This document shows, in pieces, positions 1-6,178 of a DNA stretch of 22,609 nt. Numbering within the stretch: position 1 is the stretch's first letter; each line of letters starts with the position of its first letter. Below the pieces are notes generated by a model that ran no database searches, was not told where the DNA came from, and saw only the letters and a list, made by a program, of their open reading frames with translations. The DNA comes from RHKX01 sp035759925 (GTDB taxonomy: Bacteria; Actinomycetota; Thermoleophilia; Solirubrobacterales; 70-9): assembly GCA_035759925.1 (NCBI GenBank), contig DASTTY010000014.1:1-22609 (forward strand), given 5' to 3'. The position numbers and the translations under genes were made by a program.

Positions 1-1144
1 AGTCGGCCGGATCGATCGGCGCCGGGCGCAGCTCGGCGCGGAGCTCCCACTCGCCGAAGCGGGCGACGCCGGGGACGCTGAGGCGGACCGCGTCGGGAAC
101 CGGCGCCGATCCGGTCGCGAAGCGCACCGTCCCCGTCTCGCAGATGGCGCTGAGCCCACCGCCGATCTCGACCTCGCCGCCCTGCGGACGCCCCGCGAGG
201 GCGACGATCCGGGCGGCGTGGCCGCGGTTCAGAGGGACCCGCCGGCCGGCGGCGCGCTCGGCGAGCTCGCGGAGACAGAGGCGGCGCAGGGCGGCCGGCA
301 TCGCCTCGAGCTCGGTCGCGGCGATCGCCGTCGCGTCGCCGCCGGCGCCGGCCGCGTCGAGCGCGTCGGCGACGACCGAAGCGAGCAGCGCCGCCTCCTC
401 GTGGAGCTCGGCGTGGGTGGCGGCGATGTTGCGCTCGACCTCGGGGCCGATCTCGGCGAGCCGCGGCAGGATCTCGTTGCGGATCCGGTTGCGCGCGTAG
501 CGCGGCGAGGCGTTGCTCGGGTCGTCGACGAACGGCAGCGCCGCCTCGACGGCGACCGCGCGGGTCTCCTCGCGCGCGATCGCGTGCAGCGGGCGGACGA
601 CGTCGCCGCTGCGCGGGGCGAGCCCGAGCAGCGGCCGGGTCCCGGGCGAGACCGCGAGCCGGTAGAGGAACGTCTCGGCGACGTCGCTGCGGGTGTGGCC
701 GGTCGCGACCCAGTCGTAGCCGAGCTTGCGACGGAGCCGCTCCGCGGCCGCGTAGCGCGCCTCCCGCGCCCGCGCCTGGACGTTGCCGCGGCCGAGGTCG
801 GGGCGCTCGACGTGGAGGTCGATGCGGAGCTTCGCGCAGAGCGCGCGCGCCGCCCGCTCGTCCTCGCCGGAGTCGTCGCGGAGCCCGTAGTTGACGTGGA
901 CCGCCGAGATCGACGCCGGCCCGCAGAGCGCGACGAGGGCGGCGGCCGCGCAGGCCGAGTCCGGCCCGCCGGAGACGAGCACGACGCCGCCCGACCGCCG
1001 GTCGATCAGCCCTCCGGCCTCGACCGCGTCGGCCAGCGCCTCGATCGCCGGCGAGCTCTGCACGCCGCCAGGGTAGGTGCCGGATCGGCGGGAATCCGCA
1101 TCCTGATGCCGTTCGCCGGCCCGGCCGCCGGTCCGCTCGCTCAT
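1..1144 (-). CDS. tilS: tRNA(Ile)-lysidine synthase TilS (3' end cut by window edge)
   Basis: TilS uses ATP to attach lysine to C34 of the CAU-anticodon tRNA-Ile, changing its decoding from AUG to AUA; it acts in the cytoplasm. Translating the minus strand gives the PP-loop ATP-pyrophosphatase motif SGGPDS at about residues 58-63, then HVNYGLR, the block ATGHTRSDVAETFLYRL, and the family signature YARNRIRNEILP, which together identify TilS. The frame stays open to base 1, so the C-terminal tRNA-binding part is truncated by the window. The ATG at 1144 overlaps the stop of the upstream cyclase as ATGA, which suggests translational coupling. It gives about 27 residues of poor quality before an in-frame GTG at 1063 (VQSSPAIEAL), so that GTG is a credible alternative start. 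It is the last visible gene of the minus-strand operon. Identification is firm; only the start is uncertain. Confidence 0.93.
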   Translation of the reverse strand, partial: MSERTGGRAGERHQDADSRRSGTYPGGVQSSPAIEALADAVEAGGLIDRRSGGVVLVSGGPDSACAAAALVALCGPASISAVHVNYGLRDDSGEDERAARALCAKLRIDLHVERPDLGRGNVQARAREARYAAAERLRRKLGYDWVATGHTRSDVAETFLYRLAVSPGTRPLLGLAPRSGDVVRPLHAIAREETRAVAVEAALPFVDDPSNASPRYARNRIRNEILPRLAEIGPEVERNIAATHAELHEEAALLASVVADALDAAGAGGDATAIAATELEAMPAALRRLCLRELAERAAGRRVPLNRGHAARIVALAGRPQGGEVEIGGGLSAICETGTVRFATGSAPVPDAVRLSVPGVARFGEWELRAELRPAPIDPAD

Positions 1145-2343
1145 CGCATCCGGACGTTCGCCGCGGTCGCGACGAACAGCTCCGTCGGCTCGGGCAGACC
1201 CTTCAGCGCGAGCTCCCCGATCGGCTCGAGGCTGAGGTAGTCGGTCTCGCCGATCCCGTCCACGACCGGCTTGGTGACGAGCACCTCGCCGGCCAACGCC
1301 CGGGTGACGATCCGGTGGGTGAGGTTGACGTCGCTTCCGAAGTAGTCGCCGTCGCGGTAGACGGCGGCGCCGCAATGGATCGCGACGCGGGGCCGCGGGC
1401 GCTCGTCGAACATGGTCAGGAAGCCGACTGCCCACTCGGTCAGCATCCGCGGCTCCGAGGAGACGATCATCACCTCGTCGCCGATCGTCTTGACGATCGT
1501 CGCGTCGGCGGGAAGCGTCGCCTCGACCGTCTCGGTGAACCGCTCGACGAGGTCGAGAGCCTCCTCGTCCCCTTCCTCCTCGGTGAACCGGGTGAAGCCG
1601 GTCAGGTCGACGAAGCAGAACGCCATCGAGACGCGGTCGGGATGCGGGCGGGTCAGCGGCAGGTCGGCCTCCATGTGGCCGACCACGTCCTGCTCCATGT
1701 AGAAGCGCAGGTAGCGGCCATGGATGTACTCGAGCACCGGCGAGACCGTCGGCAACAGCTCCGAGGCCATCCGCTCCATGTTCTCGGCCATCTCGAGCGG
1801 CGGCACCCCGTCGCGGATCATCGGCTCGTGGACGAACAGGTGGAAGAGCCGCACCTCCGCCTCGGCGATCTTGCGGCCCGCCTGCGCGTAGACGCGGACG
1901 AGCTGGAGCAGCGCGATCAGCGGGAAGCCGTTGCGGAGCGCGCCCGCCATCCGCTCGAGCGCGGTGATGTCCTCGTCGCTGATCCGGTCGGCCAGGGCCA
2001 TCGGCGTGCCGAGCAGCGCCATCACCCGCTCGATCAGATCCTCCTCGATGCCGATGATCGCCGCCGCCTCGGCGCGGGAGTGGCTCCGCGTCGGCGCCGG
2101 CAGCAGGTCCTCGACGGAGCCGAAGGCGAGGCGGCCGTCGCGGACTGCGCCGCGGATCTCGCGCAGGGTGTGGCCGCGCTCGCGCATCCGGGCGACGATC
2201 CGCGCCTGGGCGGCCGCCCCCGCGGTCCACTCGCCGCCCTCGAGCTCGAGGATCCTCTCGTTCGCCCAGCGCTTCAGGGTCGACGCCGGGACCCCGGATC
2301 GGCGCGAGGCCTCGCTGAGCGAGATCGGCTCGTCGGTGGACAT
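1141..2343 (-). CDS. MerR-type HTH / class III adenylate cyclase fusion protein
   Basis: This 400-residue protein probably makes cAMP and may also bind DNA. Residues 6-75 look like a MerR winged helix-turn-helix (LSEASRRSGVPASTLKRW, then ARMRERGHTLREIRGAVRDG). Residues 90-200 are a helical linker that may resemble mycobacterial cyclase regulatory domains; that is inference. Residues 218-395 are a class III cyclase domain with a complete set of key residues: metal aspartates D226 (FVDLTGFT) and D269 (KTIGDE), adenine-specifying K265 and D313 (GDYFG), and transition-state N320 and R324 (VNLTHR). The K/D pair predicts ATP rather than GTP as substrate. I chose the ATG at 2343 because the HTH begins right after it; an AAAGG lies 11 bases upstream. 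The frame stays open further upstream, but that part is antisense-quality sequence overlapping the acyltransferase. The gap to the acyltransferase is 35 bases, and the stop overlaps tilS as ATGA. Confidence 0.88.
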   Translation of the reverse strand: MSTDEPISLSEASRRSGVPASTLKRWANERILELEGGEWTAGAAAQARIVARMRERGHTLREIRGAVRDGRLAFGSVEDLLPAPTRSHSRAEAAAIIGIEEDLIERVMALLGTPMALADRISDEDITALERMAGALRNGFPLIALLQLVRVYAQAGRKIAEAEVRLFHLFVHEPMIRDGVPPLEMAENMERMASELLPTVSPVLEYIHGRYLRFYMEQDVVGHMEADLPLTRPHPDRVSMAFCFVDLTGFTRFTEEEGDEEALDLVERFTETVEATLPADATIVKTIGDEVMIVSSEPRMLTEWAVGFLTMFDERPRPRVAIHCGAAVYRDGDYFGSDVNLTHRIVTRALAGEVLVTKPVVDGIGETDYLSLEPIGELALKGLPEPTELFVATAANVRMR

Positions 2344-2378
2344 CTCTGCGACAACCTTTACAGAGGCCGCGCCGCGGC

Positions 2379-3335
2379 TCAGACGAATGCGGAGCCGCGC
2401 TTGACGAGGTTCTCGTAGAGCTTCTGCTGGATCGTCTCGCGGACCTGCTCGGAGATCTCGAAGACGAGCTGGCGGTCGTCCGCCGCCTCGGGACCGAGAT
2501 CGCCGATCTGGATCGGCTCGCAGAACTCGATCCGCCACTTCGAGGGCAGCGGGACGAGCCCGAGCAGCCCGAGCCACGGGAAGGTCGGCGTGATCGGCGC
2601 GTAGGGAGCGCCGATCAGGCGCGCCAGCCAGGAGCTGTCGGCGATCTTCGGGTAGATCTCCTCGGAGCCGACGACCGCCACCGGGACGATCGGCGAGCCG
2701 GTCCGGAGCGCGACCTCGACGAACCCGCCGCGGCCGAAGCGCTGCAGCCGATAGCGCTCGGCGAACGGCTTGCCGGTCCCCTTCACCCCCTCCGGGAAGA
2801 CCATCATCAGCCCGTCGTCGCGAAGGATCCTGGTCGCGTTGTGCGGGCTCGCCGGGACGCCGCCGACCTTGCGCATGAAGGCGGAGAGGAACGGCAGCGA
2901 GAAGGCCCAGTCGAGGACCATGAACCGCGGCCAGCGCGGCAGCGGGTGCTCCTTCATGATCGCGCCGGTGATCATCGACGCGTCGAACGGGAACAGCGAC
3001 CCGGCGTGGTTGGAGACCAGCATCGCCCGCCCGTGTGCCGGGACGTTGCCGACGCCGGCGGCATCGACCCGCCACCACTGGTCGTAGAGCAGCTCGAAGA
3101 ACGGATAGGCGGCCTCCGCGAACTCCTCGTCGAAGCCCCATTCGTCCTCGTGGTACTCACCGCGCAGCCGCCGCGACATCCGCTCGACGGCATCGCGAAG
3201 CGCCTTCGGGAGGTCGGCGGAGGCGGCCTCGGCGGCGGCGACCGGATCGAGGCCGCCGTCGACGGCGGTGCGGACGCTGCGCAGGAAGCGCACCCCGTAA
3301 TCGGGGAACGAGGCGGCCGGGGCGCCGGCGCTCAC
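2379..3335 (-). CDS. PlsC-like glycerolipid acyltransferase
   Basis: A 318-residue member of the lysophospholipid/glycerol acyltransferase superfamily, which transfers acyl groups from acyl-CoA or acyl-ACP to a lipid acceptor at the membrane. Block I is NHAGSLFPFD (N109-H110 to D118). It has seven residues between His and Asp instead of the usual four of HX4D, a looser form I associate with actinobacterial members. Block III is FPEGVKG (180-186), and GSPIVPVAVVGSEE (about 213-226) matches block IV. About 90 N-terminal residues precede the catalytic core. There is no clear signal peptide. The GTG at 3335 overlaps the stop of the SDR gene as GTGA, which supports this start and coupled translation. 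The exact acceptor is not deducible. The pairing with the upstream SDR recalls galE2 (Rv0501)-Rv0502 of Mycobacterium tuberculosis (from memory). Confidence 0.85.
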   Translation of the reverse strand: MSAGAPAASFPDYGVRFLRSVRTAVDGGLDPVAAAEAASADLPKALRDAVERMSRRLRGEYHEDEWGFDEEFAEAAYPFFELLYDQWWRVDAAGVGNVPAHGRAMLVSNHAGSLFPFDASMITGAIMKEHPLPRWPRFMVLDWAFSLPFLSAFMRKVGGVPASPHNATRILRDDGLMMVFPEGVKGTGKPFAERYRLQRFGRGGFVEVALRTGSPIVPVAVVGSEEIYPKIADSSWLARLIGAPYAPITPTFPWLGLLGLVPLPSKWRIEFCEPIQIGDLGPEAADDRQLVFEISEQVRETIQQKLYENLVKRGSAFV

Positions 3336-4351
3336 CGCGTTCCCGCGATCCGGTCGAGGACGGAGCCGACGCCGATCGACGGGACGAGCCGGAGGCCGCG
3401 GTCGGCGGCGGCGAAGTCGCGGATCGCCGCGACGGCGTCGAAGCGCGGCTCGTAGCCGAGCTCGGTCCGGAGCCGCGCGTTGTCGACGCCGCGGCCGTAG
3501 CGAAGCAGACGGACCGCGTCGCCGTAGAGGCTGCCGGCGCCGAGCCGATCGCCGAGCCGGGCCATCGCCGGGCCGAACAGCGGATGCGGGATCGGCATCT
3601 GCGGGCGTTCGATCAGTCGCAGCGCCCGCGACAGCGAGATCGATCCGCTCGGCGCGACGTTGACCGCACCGCGGATCGGGTTCATCGTCGCCGCGTGCAG
3701 GGCGCCGGTCGCATCCTCGGCGTGAACGAGCTGCAGGCGCGGGTCGAATCCGAGCTGGGTCGGGACGACCGGCAGCGACAGGTAATGCGCGATCGGGGCG
3801 TCGAGCCCGGGGCCGATCTCGGGCTGGTAGCGGAGCATGCAGCAGGTCAGGCGGCTGTGGCGGCGGGCGAAGTTCGCGAAATAGCCCTCGAGCTCGCCGA
3901 TGTCGCGCTGGAACCGGGTCCGGAGCGGGAAGTCGTTGGCCATCGACTCGGTGAAGAACGAGGGGCCGGTCGGCTCGCAGCCGTAGATCGCCGCCGAGCC
4001 GCGGAGCACGACCCGCTCCAGCGACGCCGTCCGCTCGCAGGCGGCGAGGAGCTGGAGGGTGCCGATCACGTTGATGTCGTGGAGGGCGCGCTGCGGCTTC
4101 CCCGGCTCCGGGTACCAGAGGATGCCGGTGTGGACGAGCGTGTCGGCGCCCGTCGACGGCAACAGGCGGGCCAGCAGCGGGTTGCGGATGTCGGCCTCGA
4201 GGAACTCGGTCCGCTCGAGCTGGGCGAGCGGCGGGGTCGTGTCGAGGCCGATCACCTGCTCGACGTCGGGATCACGCTCGAGACGGAGCGCGAGCTCGGT
4301 TCCCCAATGGGTTCCGACGCCGGCGATCAGTATCCGACGCCCGCCACCCAC
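3332..4351 (-). CDS. NAD-dependent epimerase/dehydratase-like (extended SDR) protein, atypical active site
   Basis: A 339-residue extended short-chain dehydrogenase/reductase-like protein. The Rossmann start is RRILIAGVGTHWG (residues 5-17), in which the usual GxxGxxG is altered. LEADIRNP (51-58), DINVIGTLQLL (92-102) and LRGSAAIYG (116-124) fit the fold well. Where the catalytic YxxxK should be, the protein reads RFQRDIGELE, so the Tyr is F147 and the Lys is I151. Canonical SDR redox chemistry is therefore unlikely; a binding, regulatory or changed catalytic role is possible. The start is a GTG at 4351, 29 bases after the coiled-coil gene; the stop overlaps the acyltransferase start, so the two proteins are probably made together. 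A role in cell-envelope lipid metabolism is inferred from that partner alone. Confidence 0.82.
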   Translation of the reverse strand: MGGGRRILIAGVGTHWGTELALRLERDPDVEQVIGLDTTPPLAQLERTEFLEADIRNPLLARLLPSTGADTLVHTGILWYPEPGKPQRALHDINVIGTLQLLAACERTASLERVVLRGSAAIYGCEPTGPSFFTESMANDFPLRTRFQRDIGELEGYFANFARRHSRLTCCMLRYQPEIGPGLDAPIAHYLSLPVVPTQLGFDPRLQLVHAEDATGALHAATMNPIRGAVNVAPSGSISLSRALRLIERPQMPIPHPLFGPAMARLGDRLGAGSLYGDAVRLLRYGRGVDNARLRTELGYEPRFDAVAAIRDFAAADRGLRLVPSIGVGSVLDRIAGTR

Positions 4352-4380
4352 TAGATCGAGGATTCCGCGGGGAGATTCAT

Positions 4381-4776
4381 CTAGTCCCTTGGATCCCCTT
4401 GCTCATCAGGTTCCAGAGGGCTAGCCTCAGTCTCAGGTAGAGGCCTAGAGCCAGCCCCGGTCGCCTCCAGGGCAGCGATTCGGCGCTCGATTCCGGCCAG
4501 CCGCTCCTCGATCCGCTCGAGGCTCTCCCGATCGGCGATGCGGAGCTCGCCGATCGCCTCGGCGAGGCGGGCGGTCGCCGTCTCGCGGCGCCTCGTGACC
4601 TCCTCGCGGGCGCTCTGGCCGCGGCGGACGACGTCGTCGAGGAGCTCCTGGGCCCGATCGCGCGTCCCGGTCGCCGACTCGGCCGTCGCCGCGAGGGTCT
4701 TCTCGACCGCGCTTCGCAGCGCTTCCCCGACCGCTTCCGGCGCGGACGCGGACGACTCTCTGCCGGTTTCGCTCAC
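4381..4776 (-). CDS. Small charged coiled-coil (phasin-like) protein
   Basis: A 131-residue protein with no recognised catalytic motif. Residues 10-105 are strongly helical, alternating Ala with Glu and Arg (RDRAQELLDDVVRRGQSAREE, then ESLERIEERLAGIERRIAALE), typical of a coiled coil. The last 25 residues are acidic and disordered. It loosely resembles phasin or polyhydroxyalkanoate-granule-associated proteins, but the function is not established. The start is a GTG at 4776. A TAAGCT hexamer ends six bases before it, so the mRNA may be leaderless. It is the first gene of the operon that runs through the SDR, acyltransferase, cyclase and tilS. A role at a lipid or granule surface would fit the neighbouring acyltransferase but is speculation. 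Confidence 0.75.
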   Translation of the reverse strand: MSETGRESSASAPEAVGEALRSAVEKTLAATAESATGTRDRAQELLDDVVRRGQSAREEVTRRRETATARLAEAIGELRIADRESLERIEERLAGIERRIAALEATGAGSRPLPETEASPLEPDEQGDPRD

Positions 4777-4782
4777 GCCCCA

Positions 4783-4788
4783 AGCTTA
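4783..4788 (-). promoter_or_regulatory. -10 element, possible leaderless start of the minus-strand operon
   Basis: Read on the minus strand, TAAGCT is followed by TGGGGC and then the GTG start at 4776. With transcription starting about seven bases after the -10 box, the message would begin at or next to the start codon. I see no convincing -35 box and no Shine-Dalgarno sequence. Leaderless mRNAs are common in actinobacteria. Confidence 0.4.
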
Positions 4789-4846
4789 GGACCTCGCTGA
4801 TGGGGCCGGGGGCGTCGCGGCCGCGGCCTACCCCGCGGCCGACCAT

Positions 4847-4852
4847 TATCTT
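4847..4852 (+). promoter_or_regulatory. -10 element for the nucleoside phosphorylase gene
   Basis: TATCTT ends nine bases before the ATG at 4862, which would give a leaderless or nearly leaderless transcript. The 85-base gap is shared with the divergent promoter of the coiled-coil gene. No ribosome binding site is visible before the ATG, in keeping with this reading. Confidence 0.35.
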
Positions 4853-4861
4853 CGCGCCGCC

Positions 4862-5533
4862 ATGCCTTTCTACCTGCGACCGAGCGCCCCGACCGCGACC
4901 GACGCTCTGGTCTGCGGCGACCCCGCGCGGGCGCTCGCGATAGCCCAGCACATCCTCGTCCAGCCGCGGATGAGCAACCACAATCGCGGGCTCTGGGGCT
5001 ACCACGGGGAGACCCCACGAGGTCGCGAGCTGACGGTTCAGGCAACCGGCATCGGTGCCCCGAGCGCGGTGGCGGTCCTCGCCGAGTCGATCGAGCTCGG
5101 CGTCCGGCGGCTGATCCGGATCGGCACCTGCGCAGGCACCGGCACCGCGCACGCGCTCGGCGCCACCGTCGTCGCTTCGGCCGCGACCGCCGCCGACGGG
5201 ACCAGCCGGCTGCTCGGCGCTGGGGCCGAGACCCGTCCCGACCCGGTCCTCACCGCCGCGCTGGCCGAGGCGGGGGCGATCGGGACGGCGCCGGTCAGGA
5301 GCTCCGATCTGATCCCCGGCCGCGACGGGCTCGGCGGCAACGCGTTGCCCGGGCTTCACGACCTGCAGACGGCGGCGGTCTTCGCCCTTGCCGCCCAGCG
5401 GGGCGTCCCGGCCGCCGCCGCGCTCGTCGTCCGCAGCCGCGACGGCCACCGGCTGGAGGACGAGCCGCTCGACGCGGCGCTGCTCCGGCTCGCCGACGCC
5501 GCCGTCGCCGTGCTCGCCGCCACCTCTACCTGA
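4862..5533 (+). CDS. Nucleoside phosphorylase family protein (PNP/UDP type)
   Basis: A 223-residue protein of the PNP/uridine phosphorylase fold, which cleaves nucleosides with phosphate to a base and ribose-1-phosphate in salvage. The phosphate-binding loop GDPARA (19-24), the glycine-rich ATGIGAPSA (61-69) and RIGTC (86-90) are clear. The C-terminal ribose-binding motif, MExA in most members, here reads LQTA, so the usual Glu is Q169. The base-binding region reads VVRSRDGH rather than VSDH. The enzyme may have a shifted substrate or weak activity; whether purine, uridine or another nucleoside cannot be told. It is slightly shorter than the usual 230-255 residues. It is a single gene, divergent from the coiled-coil operon and convergent with another small coiled-coil gene. 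Confidence 0.82.
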   Translation: MPFYLRPSAPTATDALVCGDPARALAIAQHILVQPRMSNHNRGLWGYHGETPRGRELTVQATGIGAPSAVAVLAESIELGVRRLIRIGTCAGTGTAHALGATVVASAATAADGTSRLLGAGAETRPDPVLTAALAEAGAIGTAPVRSSDLIPGRDGLGGNALPGLHDLQTAAVFALAAQRGVPAAAALVVRSRDGHRLEDEPLDAALLRLADAAVAVLAATST

Positions 5534-5538
5534 GGTGG
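5520..5538 (+). other. Hairpin overlapping the phosphorylase stop codon
   Basis: CCACCTC (5520-5526) and GAGGTGG (5532-5538) form a perfect 7-bp stem with a 5-base loop across the TGA stop at 5531-5533. No U-tract follows, so it is better read as a 3'-end stabilising or weak terminator structure. Confidence 0.4.
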
Positions 5539-5550
5539 AGGTAGAGCCCA

Positions 5551-5611
5551 GCCCGAACGGGGAAGGTTGGCGGCCTGGTCGAGGGTTTTGGGGACCCGGA
5601 CTCGTTCGGGC
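5551..5611. other. 9-bp inverted repeat between convergent genes
   Basis: GCCCGAACG (5551-5559) and CGTTCGGGC (5603-5611) are perfect inverted copies, 43 bases apart, filling the gap between the phosphorylase and the convergent small gene. It might act as a bidirectional transcript-end structure, but the long loop and lack of a T-run make that weak. Confidence 0.3.
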
Positions 5612-5615
5612 CGGG

Positions 5616-5906
5616 TCAGTCCGAGGGGTGCCGGCGCCGCAGCCGGTCGACCTCGTCCTCGAGCGCCTCGACCCGGTCGGACAGCGCCCGGACACGCCGC
5701 GTCAGCCGCTCGAGGTCGCCGGCGCTGGAGACGTCGATCGCGTGCAGCGCGGCCCGCTGGGCGCCGGCCGCGCGCTCGCCGGCGCCGAGGGCCTTGCCGA
5801 GGGCCTGGCTGAAGAGCGGATTCTCGAGCAGGCTCTGGGCGAGATCGCCGATCACCTCCTCGCCGCGGGAGCGAAACCCGCCCCCACCTTCGGCGGCGTC
5901 GCTCAT
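5616..5906 (-). CDS. Small protein with C-terminal coiled coil
   Basis: A 96-residue protein beginning MSDAAEGGGG. Residues 14-50 are helical and amphipathic (EEVIGDLAQSLLENPLFSQAL, then GKALGAGERAAGAQRAAL). Residues 58-92 form a heptad coiled coil (LERLTRRVRALSDRVEALED) ending in basic residues. No catalytic motif is visible and the function is unknown. I chose the ATG at 5906; the frame stays open upstream to about 6167, but that stretch overlaps the promoter of the divergent hydrolase gene and has poor protein character. It resembles the other coiled-coil protein at 4381-4776 in size and layout, and both may be phasin-like or scaffold proteins. Confidence 0.66.
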   Translation of the reverse strand: MSDAAEGGGGFRSRGEEVIGDLAQSLLENPLFSQALGKALGAGERAAGAQRAALHAIDVSSAGDLERLTRRVRALSDRVEALEDEVDRLRRRHPSD

Positions 5907-6083
5907 CGCCGGTTCCCGCTGCTTCGGCTCATTGCCGCACGGTAGCCGATCGGCACTCGGGAAGCGGCTTGCAGCGCGACTCTCAGGCTCGAATGGGATA
6001 CTGCCGATGGGTTCCAGGTGATGGGGCGGAGCAAAGACCAGGAGACCCCGCCGGGGCTCTCCGTTGCGGGCGTTCGTTGTCCG

Positions 6084-6112
6084 TTGCATTCCGCTGCCGA
6101 GATGGTTAGTTT
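6084..6112 (+). promoter_or_regulatory. Promoter of the secreted wall hydrolase
   Basis: A -35-like TTGCAT (6084-6089) and a -10-like TAGTTT (6107-6112) are separated by exactly 17 bases, inside the unusually AT-rich stretch GGTTAGTTTTTTCC. The start codon lies about 60 bases downstream of the expected transcription start, leaving a short leader. I looked for a c-di-AMP riboswitch in the leader and found none. Confidence 0.5.
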
Positions 6113-6178
6113 TTTCCCTGCTCTTGGAGAGGTCGGCTTCCAGCAGGCAGGGCTGAGCGAGTCTCAAGGCAAGGGTGC

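Noticed and set aside
218..1240. Long plus-strand open frames such as this one, and those opposite the hydrolase (6398-8809) and opposite potB/potD (19965-21839)
   Set aside because: They are antisense to recognised genes, rich in Arg, Asp and Val, and show no motif. High GC makes such open frames common.
2344..3141. Extension of the cyclase frame to give a 666-residue protein
   Set aside because: The added part is Arg/Ala-rich with no domain and overlaps the well-supported acyltransferase gene in another frame. The HTH begins at 2343.
5907..6178. c-di-AMP (ydaO) riboswitch before the wall hydrolase
   Set aside because: Such switches often precede hydrolase genes in actinobacteria, but the conserved strings (GGGGTGAATC, CAGCTAAC) are absent. 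I saw no c-di-GMP aptamer match either.
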